64,000 bases of DNA from the NCBI RefSeq assembly GCF_900102945.1, contig NZ_FNGI01000009.1, positions 1 to 64,000 of the forward strand. Direction: 5' to 3'. Both the position numbers and the translations under genes were made by a program. Positions 36,500 to 48,429 of this stretch are shown here, piece after piece. Below the pieces are notes generated by a model, which did no database searches, had not been told where the DNA came from, and saw only the letters and a program-made list of their open reading frames with translations. How positions within the stretch are numbered: the stretch's first letter is position 1; each line of letters starts with the position of its first letter. The DNA is from Modicisalibacter muralis. GTDB taxonomy: Bacteria > Pseudomonadota > Gammaproteobacteria > Pseudomonadales > Halomonadaceae.

Positions 36500-36742
36500 T
36501 TACCAATCCAAGTCCTCGCCGCACTCATCCACGGGCGCGTCCATCCCCTCGCGGATCGACTCGCGCATACCCGGCACGGACAACAAAAAGAGGGTTTCCT
36601 GGATGGCGTCCCAATCCTCTTCGGCAATCAATACCGCCTTGTTGCGCTTGCCGCTGATCAAGATAGGCTGATGGGAGATAGCCGTCTCGTCGATGAGCCG
36701 ACAAAGGTTGGTACGCGCTTCGGTAGCGGTAATTCCGTTCAT
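36500..36742 (-). CDS. YefM-like antitoxin without adjacent toxin
   Basis: An 80-residue protein starting MNGITATEARTNLCRLIDETAISHQPILISG and continuing KAVLIAEEDWDAIQETLFLLSVPGM, a clear Phd/YefM fold. The acidic C-terminus ends at 36500. The expected YoeB/Txe toxin would follow directly on the minus strand, but that position holds 46 bp of noncoding DNA and then the FrnE-like gene. Nothing toxin-like is upstream either. It is therefore an orphan antitoxin. The frame continues 33 codons upstream without similarity. Confidence 0.8.
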   Translation of the reverse strand: MNGITATEARTNLCRLIDETAISHQPILISGKRNKAVLIAEEDWDAIQETLFLLSVPGMRESIREGMDAPVDECGEDLDW

Positions 36743-36837
36743 AAGGCTCCTCGCTATGGCATAGCGCTTTCTCCAAAAGAATACGCGGTTATGGATGTGC
36801 GCAGAATAGGCCATACGGTACACCACGACGTATAAAA

Positions 36838-36866
36838 GCATCGGCGCCCTTAGCAGACGCCGATGC
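36838..36866 (-). terminator. Bidirectional terminator between fruA and yefM-like gene
   Basis: GCATCGGCG (36838-36846) pairs with CGCCGATGC (36858-36866). TTTTT follows on the plus strand and TTTTA on the minus strand, so it can stop fruBKA transcription, which ends at 36893. Confidence 0.85.
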
Positions 36867-36892
36867 TTTTTAGAGGGTGGCGATAGCGAGAA

Positions 36893-38689
36893 TCAAGCGT
36901 TGGCGGTCACCACCGGCGCCTCACCCCGCTTGATCATGGCGTAGCCGAGCCCGGTGACCAGCGCGCCGGCGACGATCGCCGCGAGGTACAACAATACCGG
37001 GGTGATGGCGTTGGGGATCAACAGCACAAAGATGCCGCCGTGGGGCGCCATCAGTTCGGCGCCGAACAGCATCGATAGCGCGCCGGTGATCGCGCCACCG
37101 ACCATGCAGGCGGGGATCACCCGCAGCGGATCCTTGGCGGCGAAGGGAATCGCGCCTTCGGTGATAAAGCACATGCCCAGCACGAACGAGGCCTTGCCGG
37201 CTTCGCGCTCGGCGGTGGCGAACTTGTTACGCGCGACGAAGCTGGCGATGCCCATGCCCAGCGCGGGTACCATGCCGGCGGCCATGATCGCGGCCATTGG
37301 CGCGTAGGTCTCGGAGGCCAGCAGCCCGACCCCGAAGGTGTAGGCGGCCTTGTTGACCGGCCCGCCGAGGTCGAAGCACATCATCGCGCCTAGCAGAATA
37401 CCCAGCAGCACGGCATTGGCCGAGCCCATGTTCTCGAGAAACGCCGTCAGCGTCGAGAGAAGCGCGGCCACCGGCTCGCCGACCACGTAGATCATCACCA
37501 GGCCGGTGACCAGGCTGGCGATCAATGGAATGATCAGGATCGGCTTGAGCGATTCGACGCTCGCCGGCAGCTTGACGTATTGGGTGACCGCCTTGGCCAC
37601 GTAACCGGCCAGGAACCCGGCGATGATGCCGCCGATGAAGCCTGCACCGACCTGCGACGCCAGCATGCCGCCGATCATCCCCGGCGCGATGCCCGGCCGG
37701 TCGGCAATCGAATAGGCGATATACCCGGCCAGCACCGGGATCATCAGCGCGAAGGCGGTGCCGCCGCCAATCTGCATCAATGCCGCGGCCAGCGTGCCCT
37801 CCTCCTTGAAGGCCTCGATGCCGAACACGAACGACAGCGCGATCAACAGGCCGCCGGCGACCACCATCGGCAGCATGAACGACACGCCGGTCAGCAGGTG
37901 CTTGTAGACGCCCTTCTCCTTGACGCTCTTCTTGCGCTCGCCACCACCGGCGGCGCCGGCCTGGCTTTCCACCTCGGCATTGGCCAGGGCCTCCTCAACG
38001 GTCTGGCGCGACTTCTTCAGCGCGTTGCCGGTGGAGGTACGCCAGATACGCTTGCCGGCGAAGCGCGTGGGGTCGACCTCGATGTCGCAGGCCAGAATGA
38101 CCACATCGGCGTCGCGGATCTCATCGTCGCTGAGCTCGTCCTGGGCGCCCACCGAGCCCTGGGTTTCTACGCGAATCCTGTGCCCCAGCGCGCGGCCCGC
38201 CTCCGCCAGCGCCTCGGCGGCCATGAAGGTGTGCGCCACGCCGGTCGGGCACGCCGTCACCGCGACGATATTTTTCGCCGGTGAAGACTCAGCTACGGTC
38301 GTTTGTGAAGAACGTGGCGCATGTTCGGGCGCCTTAGAAAGCGGCGCCGATAAAGAGCCAGGCGCATCTTCGGGCGCCATAAAAGACGTCGCCTCGCGGC
38401 TCGCGCGCTCAAGAAACGCCGACGGGTCCGGCAGGGCCTGGGCGATCGATGCCTGGAACAATCGCTTGCCGGCAAAGCGCTGCGGATCGGGCACGTGATC
38501 GGCGGCGACGATGACCAGTTCGGCGGCATCGATGGCCTCGGCGCTTGCCGGTGCGAGCGGTTCCAGCTCGCCGTGCATTTCCACCGTTGGCTGCCAGCCA
38601 CGGCGCTTGGCGGCCTGCTCGAGACGCCGTGCGGCAAGAAAAGTGGTGGCCATGCCGCTCGGGCAGGCGGTAATCAGGATGACGTTCAT
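36893..38689 (-). CDS. fruA: PTS fructose transporter, IIB'BC components (FruA)
   Basis: A 598-residue permease with the order IIB' (about 1-100, Cys9 in TACPSG), a linker, IIB (about 138-240, phospho-Cys147 in TACPTGVAHTF) and the IIC membrane domain (about 265-595). The IIC domain contains ISMV-type segments such as GLIAS/GYVAKAV and PHGGIFVLLIPN. It imports fructose and delivers fructose 1-phosphate. It overlaps fruK by 4 bp (ATGA) as the last gene of fruBKA. Confidence 0.96.
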   Translation of the reverse strand: MNVILITACPSGMATTFLAARRLEQAAKRRGWQPTVEMHGELEPLAPASAEAIDAAELVIVAADHVPDPQRFAGKRLFQASIAQALPDPSAFLERASREATSFMAPEDAPGSLSAPLSKAPEHAPRSSQTTVAESSPAKNIVAVTACPTGVAHTFMAAEALAEAGRALGHRIRVETQGSVGAQDELSDDEIRDADVVILACDIEVDPTRFAGKRIWRTSTGNALKKSRQTVEEALANAEVESQAGAAGGGERKKSVKEKGVYKHLLTGVSFMLPMVVAGGLLIALSFVFGIEAFKEEGTLAAALMQIGGGTAFALMIPVLAGYIAYSIADRPGIAPGMIGGMLASQVGAGFIGGIIAGFLAGYVAKAVTQYVKLPASVESLKPILIIPLIASLVTGLVMIYVVGEPVAALLSTLTAFLENMGSANAVLLGILLGAMMCFDLGGPVNKAAYTFGVGLLASETYAPMAAIMAAGMVPALGMGIASFVARNKFATAEREAGKASFVLGMCFITEGAIPFAAKDPLRVIPACMVGGAITGALSMLFGAELMAPHGGIFVLLIPNAITPVLLYLAAIVAGALVTGLGYAMIKRGEAPVVTANA

Positions 38690-39656
38690 GCGAGCGCTCC
38701 CTCTGCGTTTGCGTCCAACCGACGCACGCGAGTGTGTTGTTGGAGTTGATCGAAGTCGGCGGCGTCGGGATTGCCCACGCCAACGTGGCGCACGGACTCG
38801 GCGGACAGCGCCGTGGCCATGCGCAAGGACTCTTCAACGGGAAGACCGGCGAGTACGCCGTGCAGCATGCCCGCCACCAGCGTGTCGCCGGCGCCCACGG
38901 TGCTGGCGACGCTCACCTTGGGCGGTGTGGCCAGCCAGGCACCGCGTCGGCCGACCCACAGCACGCCGTCGCGTCCGGCGGAGATCAGCGCCTCGTCGAT
39001 GCCCGAGGCATGCAGGCGCCGCGCGGCGCGCAGGCGTGCGGCATCACTGGTCAATGACTCGCCCGCCCACTCGGCCAGCTCCTGTTCATTGGGCTTGACC
39101 GCGTTGGGCTTCGCGACAATGGCGGCGTCCAGCGCCGCGCCGCTGGTATCGACCCACACCGGCAGGCGATGTTCGCGCAAGCGCCGGATCAACGCCGCCA
39201 GTTCGTCGGGCGAAATCCCCGGCGGTAGGCTGCCGGCGATCACCACCGCATCCGGGCGGCGCGCCGGGTCGCCGGCTCGCGCATCGAGCTCAATGACCAG
39301 GCGGTTGAAGGCATCCAGCGCAATCGCAAGGCCGGGGCCGTTGATATCGGTGATGCGCCCATCGTGCTCGGCGAGCTTGGCGTTGATGCGCGTCTCGCCC
39401 GGTACGCGCAGGAAGGCGTCCTCCACGCCCAGGTCGGCGAAGGCACGCACGAAGGGCGCGTCATTGGCGCCACCCAGAAAGCCCGACACCGTGACTTCAT
39501 GGCCCAACGCCACCAACACCCGCGCGACATTGACGCCCTTGCCGGCGGCGGTGAGATGGGTCGCCTCGGTGCGGTTGACCGCGCCCAGCGTCAGGCGCGG
39601 CAATCGAATGGCGAGATCCAGCGCGGGGTTGAGGCTCAGCGTGAGTATCCGTGCCA

Positions 39657-39657
<1 letters not shown>
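38686..39657 (-). CDS. fruK: 1-phosphofructokinase
   Basis: A 323-residue PfkB-family kinase that converts fructose 1-phosphate to fructose 1,6-bisphosphate. It has the N-terminal signature GGKGVNVARVLVALG-like (AAGKGVNVARVLVALGHEV) and the C-terminal TVGAGDTLVAGMLHG with the catalytic Asp. The ATG at 39657 overlaps the fruB stop (TGATG). A GTG one codon earlier is also possible. Confidence 0.96.
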
Positions 39658-42533
<2,876 letters not shown>

Positions 42534-42573
42534 GGGATTCTCCTTTCAGCTTTCGGTGCGCTTGCTTCGATAA

Positions 42574-42621
42574 GCTGAATCGTGTCACCTATGTTGTTAA
42601 GCAATGCTGGAACGATCCAGC
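42574..42621. promoter_or_regulatory. Two FruR/Cra-type operators
   Basis: GCTGAATCGTGTCA at 42574-42587 fits the Cra consensus (RSTGAAWCSNTNHHW). GCTGGAACGATCCAGC at 42606-42621 is a near-perfect palindrome of the same shape. Their centres are about 33 bp apart, three helical turns. Both lie between fruB and fruR, so FruR probably represses fruBKA and itself, with release by fructose 1-phosphate. Confidence 0.75.
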
Positions 42622-42728
42622 CGATTAATCAAGCCCGCCGATCTACGACCTTCGCAGGGGGCGCCAGGTTTCGTCGCTGCCGTAGAATGGCCCGGCTCGT
42701 CTCTTATCGAGGTTGACAAGGAACCCAC

Positions 42729-43724
42729 ATGACACTCGCTGAAATCGCCCGTCTCGCCGGTGTCTCACGTACCACCGCCAGCTACGTGATTAACGGCAAG
42801 GCCGAGGAGCGTCGCATCAGCCGCGATACGGTGGCCAGGGTGATGGCCGTGGTCGAACGCCATCAGTACCGGGTCGATGCCCAGGCCGCCGCGCTACGCC
42901 GTGGCCAGAGCCGCACCCTGGGGCTGATCGTGCCGGACCTGGAAAACGCCAGTTACGCGCGCCTGGCCAAACGCCTGGAACGCGGCGCCCGCGAGCGGGG
43001 TTTCCAGTTGCTGATCGTCGGCTCCGACGACGAGCCCGATACCGAGCGCGAGCTGGCCCTGGCGCTGCGCGCGCAGCGTTGCCAGGCGCTGATCGTGGCC
43101 AGCAGCCTGGCGCCGGACGATTCGTTCTATGTCGAACTGATGGCTGGCGGGCTGCCGGTCATCGCCATCGACCGGGCGCTCGATCCGTCACGCTTCGTGT
43201 GCATTCTCAGTCACAACATTGCCGCCGCCGAAGCGCTGACGCGCTCGGTATTGGAACCGGACGTCGAGCGTATCGCCTGGTTCGATGCCGTGGATGAACT
43301 GTCGATCACCCGCGAACGGCGCCAGGGGTTTCATCGGGCGCTGACCGGCACCGACGTAACGCCGCTGGTATTCACCGCCGCGCGCTATGACCGCGCCGAG
43401 GGCGCGGCGCTGATGCGGCGCCTGCTCAATGAACGGGGCATGCCGGATGCGCTGGTGACCGCCTCCTATACGCTGCTCGACGGCGCCTTCGATGTGCTGC
43501 TGGACAACGGCGGCCTGCCCGATCGACCACGCCTGGCGACGTTCGGCGACGACCGCCTGCTCGACTTCCTGCCCCAGCCGGTCAACTCGCTGCCGCAGAA
43601 TCATGCGCGCATCGCCGAGTTGACGCTGGCCCGGGCGCTTGACGCCGCACAAGGGATTTACCAGCCCGGCAGCGATGTGGTCGAGCGCTCGCTACGCTAT
43701 CGACGCAGGCCGCAGGGTAAGTAA
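42729..43724 (+). CDS. fruR: LacI-family fructose repressor FruR/Cra
   Basis: A 331-residue regulator. The helix-turn-helix MTLAEIARLAGVSRTTASYVINGKAEERRISRDT is characteristic of FruR/Cra, including ASYVINGKA. The ligand domain (about 60-330) follows. It is transcribed divergently from fruBKA, a standard local-regulator position, in contrast to E. coli where cra is unlinked. Whether it also acts globally cannot be judged here. Confidence 0.94.
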   Translation: MTLAEIARLAGVSRTTASYVINGKAEERRISRDTVARVMAVVERHQYRVDAQAAALRRGQSRTLGLIVPDLENASYARLAKRLERGARERGFQLLIVGSDDEPDTERELALALRAQRCQALIVASSLAPDDSFYVELMAGGLPVIAIDRALDPSRFVCILSHNIAAAEALTRSVLEPDVERIAWFDAVDELSITRERRQGFHRALTGTDVTPLVFTAARYDRAEGAALMRRLLNERGMPDALVTASYTLLDGAFDVLLDNGGLPDRPRLATFGDDRLLDFLPQPVNSLPQNHARIAELTLARALDAAQGIYQPGSDVVERSLRYRRRPQGK

Positions 43725-43809
43725 GCGCTTGCGGGGGCGCTGGAAAAATTGCCCGCTGCCGGCCACGCTGGGAGTGTGAAAGAACTCATCGGGCAGACAG
43801 GAGGTCACC

Positions 43810-44472
43810 ATGCCGGAACTTCCCTTCGCCAACCGCACCGCCGCCGGCAAGGCCCTCGCCGAGCGCTTGCGCGGTCATGCTGGCGAGGATGCGCTGATTT
43901 TAGGGCTGCCGCGCGGCGGCGTGCCGGTGGCTGCGGAAATCGCCCGCTCGCTGGGGGCACCGCTGGATGTGATGGTGGTGCGCAAGCTGGGCATGCCGGG
44001 CCACGAGGAATTCGCCATGGGTGCCATCGCCAGCGGCGATGTCACGGTGCTCGACGAAGCGCTGGTCAAGCAGTTGCGACTCGATGAAGGCGCGTTGCAA
44101 GCGGTAATCGACAAGGAGCGCAACGAACTCGCCCGGCGCGAGACGACTTATCGCGGCGAACGCGCGTACCCCGACCTGCATCAGCGCCGGGTGATTCTGG
44201 TCGACGATGGCATCGCCACCGGCGCCAGCATGCGCGCTGCGATTCGCGCCGTGCGCCGGCTCGGCGTCGGGCATTGCATTCTGGCCGTGCCGGTCGCCCC
44301 GCCCGAGACGCTGGACTCGCTCGCCGCCGAGGTCGATGAGGTGGTCTGCGTGGCGACACCGGCGAATTTCCACGCGGTCGGCCAGTGGTACGCCGAGTTC
44401 GGCCAGACCAGCGACGACGAAGTGAGCGCTTGCCTCGCCGAACTGGCCGATAATTCCAAGCCTTCGGACTAA
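43810..44472 (+). CDS. Phosphoribosyltransferase-domain protein
   Basis: A 220-residue type I PRTase fold. The PRPP-binding motif is RRVILVDDGIATGASMRAAIRA (about residues 125-146) and the N-terminal LGLPRGGVPVAAEIARSLGA is also conserved in this uncharacterised group. GGAGGT lies before the ATG. Such genes often neighbour hydrolases or stress genes; the substrate base is unknown. Confidence 0.88.
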   Translation: MPELPFANRTAAGKALAERLRGHAGEDALILGLPRGGVPVAAEIARSLGAPLDVMVVRKLGMPGHEEFAMGAIASGDVTVLDEALVKQLRLDEGALQAVIDKERNELARRETTYRGERAYPDLHQRRVILVDDGIATGASMRAAIRAVRRLGVGHCILAVPVAPPETLDSLAAEVDEVVCVATPANFHAVGQWYAEFGQTSDDEVSACLAELADNSKPSD

Positions 44473-44538
44473 CCGGCCAGGATCAATGACATAGCGGCAT
44501 GGTCAGATTCATGCGCGACGGGTTATGCTGGCGTCCGT

Positions 44539-46518
44539 ATGCAAAACGCCAACGCCAGACCCGCCCCCATGGACGAAAGCTCCAGCGCCCTGCCCGACGT
44601 TCTGGCTGGCCCGTTGTTGCGTCGCATAGAACCCCAACGCATCGTTATATGGCTGGTGAGCTCACGCCCACTGGGCCTGCGATTGCGCCTGTTCCCCGGC
44701 GATGAAGCCCCGCGCGATATCGCGCTCGATGAAGACACCTGCCGGTGCCTTTCCGTCGGCGCGCATGCCCATGTTCAGCTGATCGATGTCGCCTTGCCGG
44801 AGCCGCTGCCATGCGATGTCGCGATTGGCTACGACCTGTTCATACGCCAGCCGAACGCCGAGGCGTCAAACACTAACGAAACGGGCATTGCCCACTACTG
44901 CCCGCACCTGCTGTATGGCGAAGAGGCGAATCCGAGCTTCGTGATCAAGTCGCGGCTGGATGGCGTGCTGCACGGCTCGTGTCGCAAGCCTCACTACCCC
45001 ACGGGTGACGGCCTGGCGCGAGCCGATGCCTGGCTGGCCGAACGCCACGACCGGCCCAGCGAGCGCCCCGCGCTGTTGCTGATGACCGGCGATCAGATCT
45101 ACGCCGACGATGTCGCCGGCCCGATGCTGGTCGCCATTCATGCACTGATCCGGCGCCTCGGGCTGCATGGCGAGTTTCTGGAAGGCGCCGAGGTCGACGA
45201 TAGCGAGACGCTGTACGCCGCCGACGAAACCTACTATCACCGTCAGCAACTGCTACCCGAGTTCGAGTCCAACGAGGCACTGCGCGAGCGCTTCTTCGGC
45301 GGCGTCAGAAAACCCATATTCACCGCCGCCAATGCCTCGAATCATCTGATCACCTTCGGCGAAGTGATGGCGATGTACCTGCTGGTCTGGTCGCCGTTGC
45401 CGTGGCGGTTAATCGAACTCGATGAGCCGCCACTCGACGCCGAGCATGCAAGACGCTTCGCCAGTGAGCGCGAGACCATCGAGGCCTTCGTCGTCGAGCT
45501 TCCCGCGGCGGCGCGGGTCATGGCGCAAGTGCCCACGCTGATGATCTTCGACGATCACGACGTTACCGACGACTGGAACCTGACCGCCGCCTGGGAAGAA
45601 ACTGCCTATGGCCATCCGTTTTCACGGCGCATCGTCGGTAACGCCTTGCTCGGTTACCTGATTTGCCAGGGCTGGGGCAACGCACCCGACCGGCTGGGCG
45701 CACCACTGGCCAGGCTTGAACAGCTACTGGAAAGCCGCAGTGAGGGCTTTTTGCCGGCGGCACGTCAGGATGAGTTGATCACCGATCTGCTGCGCTTCGA
45801 GGGCTGGAGCTACTGCCTACCCTGCTCGCCCAAGCTGGTGGTACTGGATACCCGCACCCGGCGCTGGCGCAGCGAGCGCAACCGCCAGCTTCCCTCGGGG
45901 TTGATGGACTGGGAAGCGCTCTCGGAGTTTCAGCAGGAACTGCTGGGCGAGGCCTCGATCGTGATCGTTTCGCCGGCGCCGATGTTCGGGGTCAAGTTGA
46001 TCGAGAGCGTGCAACGCATCTTCAGTTGGGTGGGCAAACCGCTACTGGTCGATGCCGAGAACTGGATGGCGCATCGCGGCGCGGCCAGCGTGATGCTCAA
46101 TATCTTTCGCCATACCCGCACGCCGGGGAATTACGTCATCCTCTCCGGCGACGTGCACTACTCGTTCGTCTACGACGTGCGCATCCGCCAGATGCGCGAG
46201 CGCGGCCCGAATATCTGGCAGATCACCAGCAGCGGCTTGAAAAACGAGTTTCCCGACACCCTGCTCGACTGGTTCGACCGCCTCAATCGCTGGCTCTATG
46301 CACCCTGGTCACCGCTCAACTGGTTCACCAAGCGCCGCAAGATGCATGTTCGGCCACGCATTCCGGATCATGCCAAGGCCAGCGAGCGGGTCTACAATGG
46401 CGCCGGCATCGGCTACGTTCGCTTCGACGAGCAGGGTCGGCCCAGCGAAGTCATGCAACTCGGCAACGCCGGCGTTACCGTGCGCTTCGAGCGCGACCGC
46501 CAGAATCGTCCCGGCTGA
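44539..46518 (+). CDS. PhoD-like metallophosphatase family protein
   Basis: A 659-residue protein with an N-terminal Ig-like or beta domain (about 20-120) and a PhoD-like metallophosphatase core. Metal-site motifs are LMTGDQIYADDVAGP (about 180), MIFDDHDVTDDWN (about 337) and ILSGDVHYSFVYDV (about 535). There is no Tat or Sec signal peptide, so unlike classical PhoD it is probably cytosolic. Substrate unknown. Its stop codon abuts the stop of the convergent MOSC gene (TGA next to TCA). Confidence 0.85.
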   Translation: MQNANARPAPMDESSSALPDVLAGPLLRRIEPQRIVIWLVSSRPLGLRLRLFPGDEAPRDIALDEDTCRCLSVGAHAHVQLIDVALPEPLPCDVAIGYDLFIRQPNAEASNTNETGIAHYCPHLLYGEEANPSFVIKSRLDGVLHGSCRKPHYPTGDGLARADAWLAERHDRPSERPALLLMTGDQIYADDVAGPMLVAIHALIRRLGLHGEFLEGAEVDDSETLYAADETYYHRQQLLPEFESNEALRERFFGGVRKPIFTAANASNHLITFGEVMAMYLLVWSPLPWRLIELDEPPLDAEHARRFASERETIEAFVVELPAAARVMAQVPTLMIFDDHDVTDDWNLTAAWEETAYGHPFSRRIVGNALLGYLICQGWGNAPDRLGAPLARLEQLLESRSEGFLPAARQDELITDLLRFEGWSYCLPCSPKLVVLDTRTRRWRSERNRQLPSGLMDWEALSEFQQELLGEASIVIVSPAPMFGVKLIESVQRIFSWVGKPLLVDAENWMAHRGAASVMLNIFRHTRTPGNYVILSGDVHYSFVYDVRIRQMRERGPNIWQITSSGLKNEFPDTLLDWFDRLNRWLYAPWSPLNWFTKRRKMHVRPRIPDHAKASERVYNGAGIGYVRFDEQGRPSEVMQLGNAGVTVRFERDRQNRPG

Positions 46519-47346
46519 TCAGTCGCTGCCGTCCTGTATTTCGAGCACTTCCAACGGCGCGCCGAGTTCGAGCTCGCCTTCGCCGTGGGCAATGAGATTC
46601 TGACCGAAATAGACCTTGCCGCCTTCGCCACGGCGATAACCGGCCAGGGTACGCAACGGCTCGCGGCGGGGAAGGAACTCACCCGTCGCGGGGTCGACGG
46701 TGATCATCACGCAGCGTGAGCATGGCGCGTCTACGCTGAATTCCAGCGCACCGATGCGAATGCGTTTCCAGCTATCCTCGGCGTAAGCAGCGGTGCCGGC
46801 AATCACCAGGTTGGGGCGAAATTGGCTCATGCGTTGCTCGCTGGTCATGCGCGCATTGAGGTCGTCGAGCGAGGCCTGGGATATCAACATCACCGGGTAG
46901 CCATCGGCAAAGCTGACCCGGTGCGCTATGCGCGAGCGATAACGCGGCGAGCGCTGACCCAACCATAATAGCCGGGCCGGTTCGCCGATGACCTGGCTGA
47001 ACCAGTCATCCAGCACCGACGTGGTGGTCAGGGCCTCGAACTCGTCGCCCCACACGCCGGTGGCGAACGGCGCGGCAACGAAGTCGCGTTGATGCGCCGT
47101 TATCTCACCCAGCCGCTCGTGCGCCAGCGCCAGCCCGGAATCGATCGGCTGGGCGACGACCCGCTGCAATTGCGGATGCGTGCGTGCGGTAATGAAGGTT
47201 CCGTCGGGCTTCACCACCATATAACGGCGATCGCCTTCGAGCCCCTCCTCGCCGACGCTCGCCTGCTTCAAGGCCTGACCGGCGGTGGATTTGATGGGGT
47301 AACGGTAAAGTCCCGTCAGTACCGATGAATCAGCGGTGAGCGTCAT
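46519..47346 (-). CDS. MOSC-domain protein, YcbX-like without ferredoxin domain
   Basis: A 275-residue protein with MOSC_N beta-barrel (about 8-125, LTGLYRYPIKSTAGQAL) and MOSC (about 130-270) domains. FRPNLVI and DAPCSRCVMITVDPATGE hold the cysteine expected to bind the molybdenum cofactor. E. coli YcbX has an added C-terminal 2Fe-2S domain that is absent here. Members detoxify N-hydroxylated compounds using MOCO. The frame is open 24 codons further upstream without similarity. Confidence 0.87.
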   Translation of the reverse strand: MTLTADSSVLTGLYRYPIKSTAGQALKQASVGEEGLEGDRRYMVVKPDGTFITARTHPQLQRVVAQPIDSGLALAHERLGEITAHQRDFVAAPFATGVWGDEFEALTTTSVLDDWFSQVIGEPARLLWLGQRSPRYRSRIAHRVSFADGYPVMLISQASLDDLNARMTSEQRMSQFRPNLVIAGTAAYAEDSWKRIRIGALEFSVDAPCSRCVMITVDPATGEFLPRREPLRTLAGYRRGEGGKVYFGQNLIAHGEGELELGAPLEVLEIQDGSD

Positions 47347-47395
47347 GGCTAAGATAATCCTTACAATGCAGTCACGTGTATCGTGAACATGAAAA

Positions 47396-47413
47396 GGGCG
47401 GCCTCGGCCGCCC
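47396..47413 (-). terminator. Terminator of the DUF2189 gene
   Basis: GGGCGGCC (47396-47403) pairs with GGCCGCCC (47406-47413). TTTTC follows on the minus strand. It lies 24 bp after the DUF2189 stop and before the MOSC start. Confidence 0.85.
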
Positions 47414-47437
47414 AGCATAGCGTTATATCACTCGCTG

Positions 47438-48259
47438 TCACCCAACCCCGTGACCACCCCTTGGGTCCTCCTCGCCGACCAGGTCCTCGTAGGCATGCCA
47501 ACTGGCATGGCCGAGCACCGGCAGAATCACCGCGAGGCCGATATAGAAAGTAGCGATGCCGATCAGCGTGCAGCCGGTCAGAATGGCAGCCCACAACAGC
47601 ATCGGCCGGAAGTTGCGCGCGACACTCTTGACGCTCGCCTCGATACCTTCCATGAAGGTCAGATCACGATCCATCAAGGTAGGAATCGCCACCACGCTGA
47701 TGGCGAAGGAACCGAAAGCCAGCACCGCGCCGATACAGCTCCCCACCGCCAACAGGGCAAGACCCTCCGGGGTGGTGAACAGCGCCGTATAAAGACTCGC
47801 CGGATCGGGGGTGTGAAGGCCGAAGAACAGCGCGAACAACAGCAGGGCGAAGCGAATCCAGGCCATGAAAAAAATCATCAGCATCACGCCCATCATCGCC
47901 AACTGGCCGGGATGCGAGGCCCAGGCCGCGAAAGCATCGCCCAGCGTCGGGGTGCCGCCCTCGCCGAGGCGACGACTGATTCCGTAGGAGCCGACCGCCA
48001 CCAGCGGGCCGAGAAACATGAAACCGGCGATCAAGGGTAGCAACCAATGCCATAGCCCCATCGTGTAGGCGCCAGCGGTAACCGCCAGACTCAAGCCGAC
48101 CCAGAATAGCCCGTAAGCCAGACTGACCGGCGTGGCGGCGCGAAAATCACTGACCCCCGCGGCCAGCCAGGCCCGGGGGCGGTTGATGTCGATGCGATGA
48201 ATGACGAGCCGGTTGGCGGCCGAGGGGGTCTTGATATTATTGTCCACTGCTGACCTCAT
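47438..48259 (-). CDS. DUF2189 integral membrane protein
   Basis: A 273-residue protein with six hydrophobic segments. The N-terminal cytosolic part is NRLVIHRIDINRPRAWLAAGVSDFRA, and WVGLSLAVTAGAYTMGLWHWLLPLIAGFMFLGP contains the first pair of helices. This is the DUF2189 family (formerly grouped with cytochrome c oxidase subunit I-like proteins in proteobacteria). No function is known. It is a single gene with its own terminator. Confidence 0.85.
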   Translation of the reverse strand: MRSAVDNNIKTPSAANRLVIHRIDINRPRAWLAAGVSDFRAATPVSLAYGLFWVGLSLAVTAGAYTMGLWHWLLPLIAGFMFLGPLVAVGSYGISRRLGEGGTPTLGDAFAAWASHPGQLAMMGVMLMIFFMAWIRFALLLFALFFGLHTPDPASLYTALFTTPEGLALLAVGSCIGAVLAFGSFAISVVAIPTLMDRDLTFMEGIEASVKSVARNFRPMLLWAAILTGCTLIGIATFYIGLAVILPVLGHASWHAYEDLVGEEDPRGGHGVG

Positions 48260-48429
48260 GGCGTTACCTCTTAACCGCTGACGATGACCGGGCAGGTCAA
48301 CGCGGGCGACTCAATGCGAAGCTCGGCCCGGGGCGCGCGAACGGATGTGGCTTAATCACGCTACCTGATTTCACTGTAGACGACCCGGCGCCGCCACGCA
48401 GGCAACGGTTTTCACGCTACGCTTCACGA

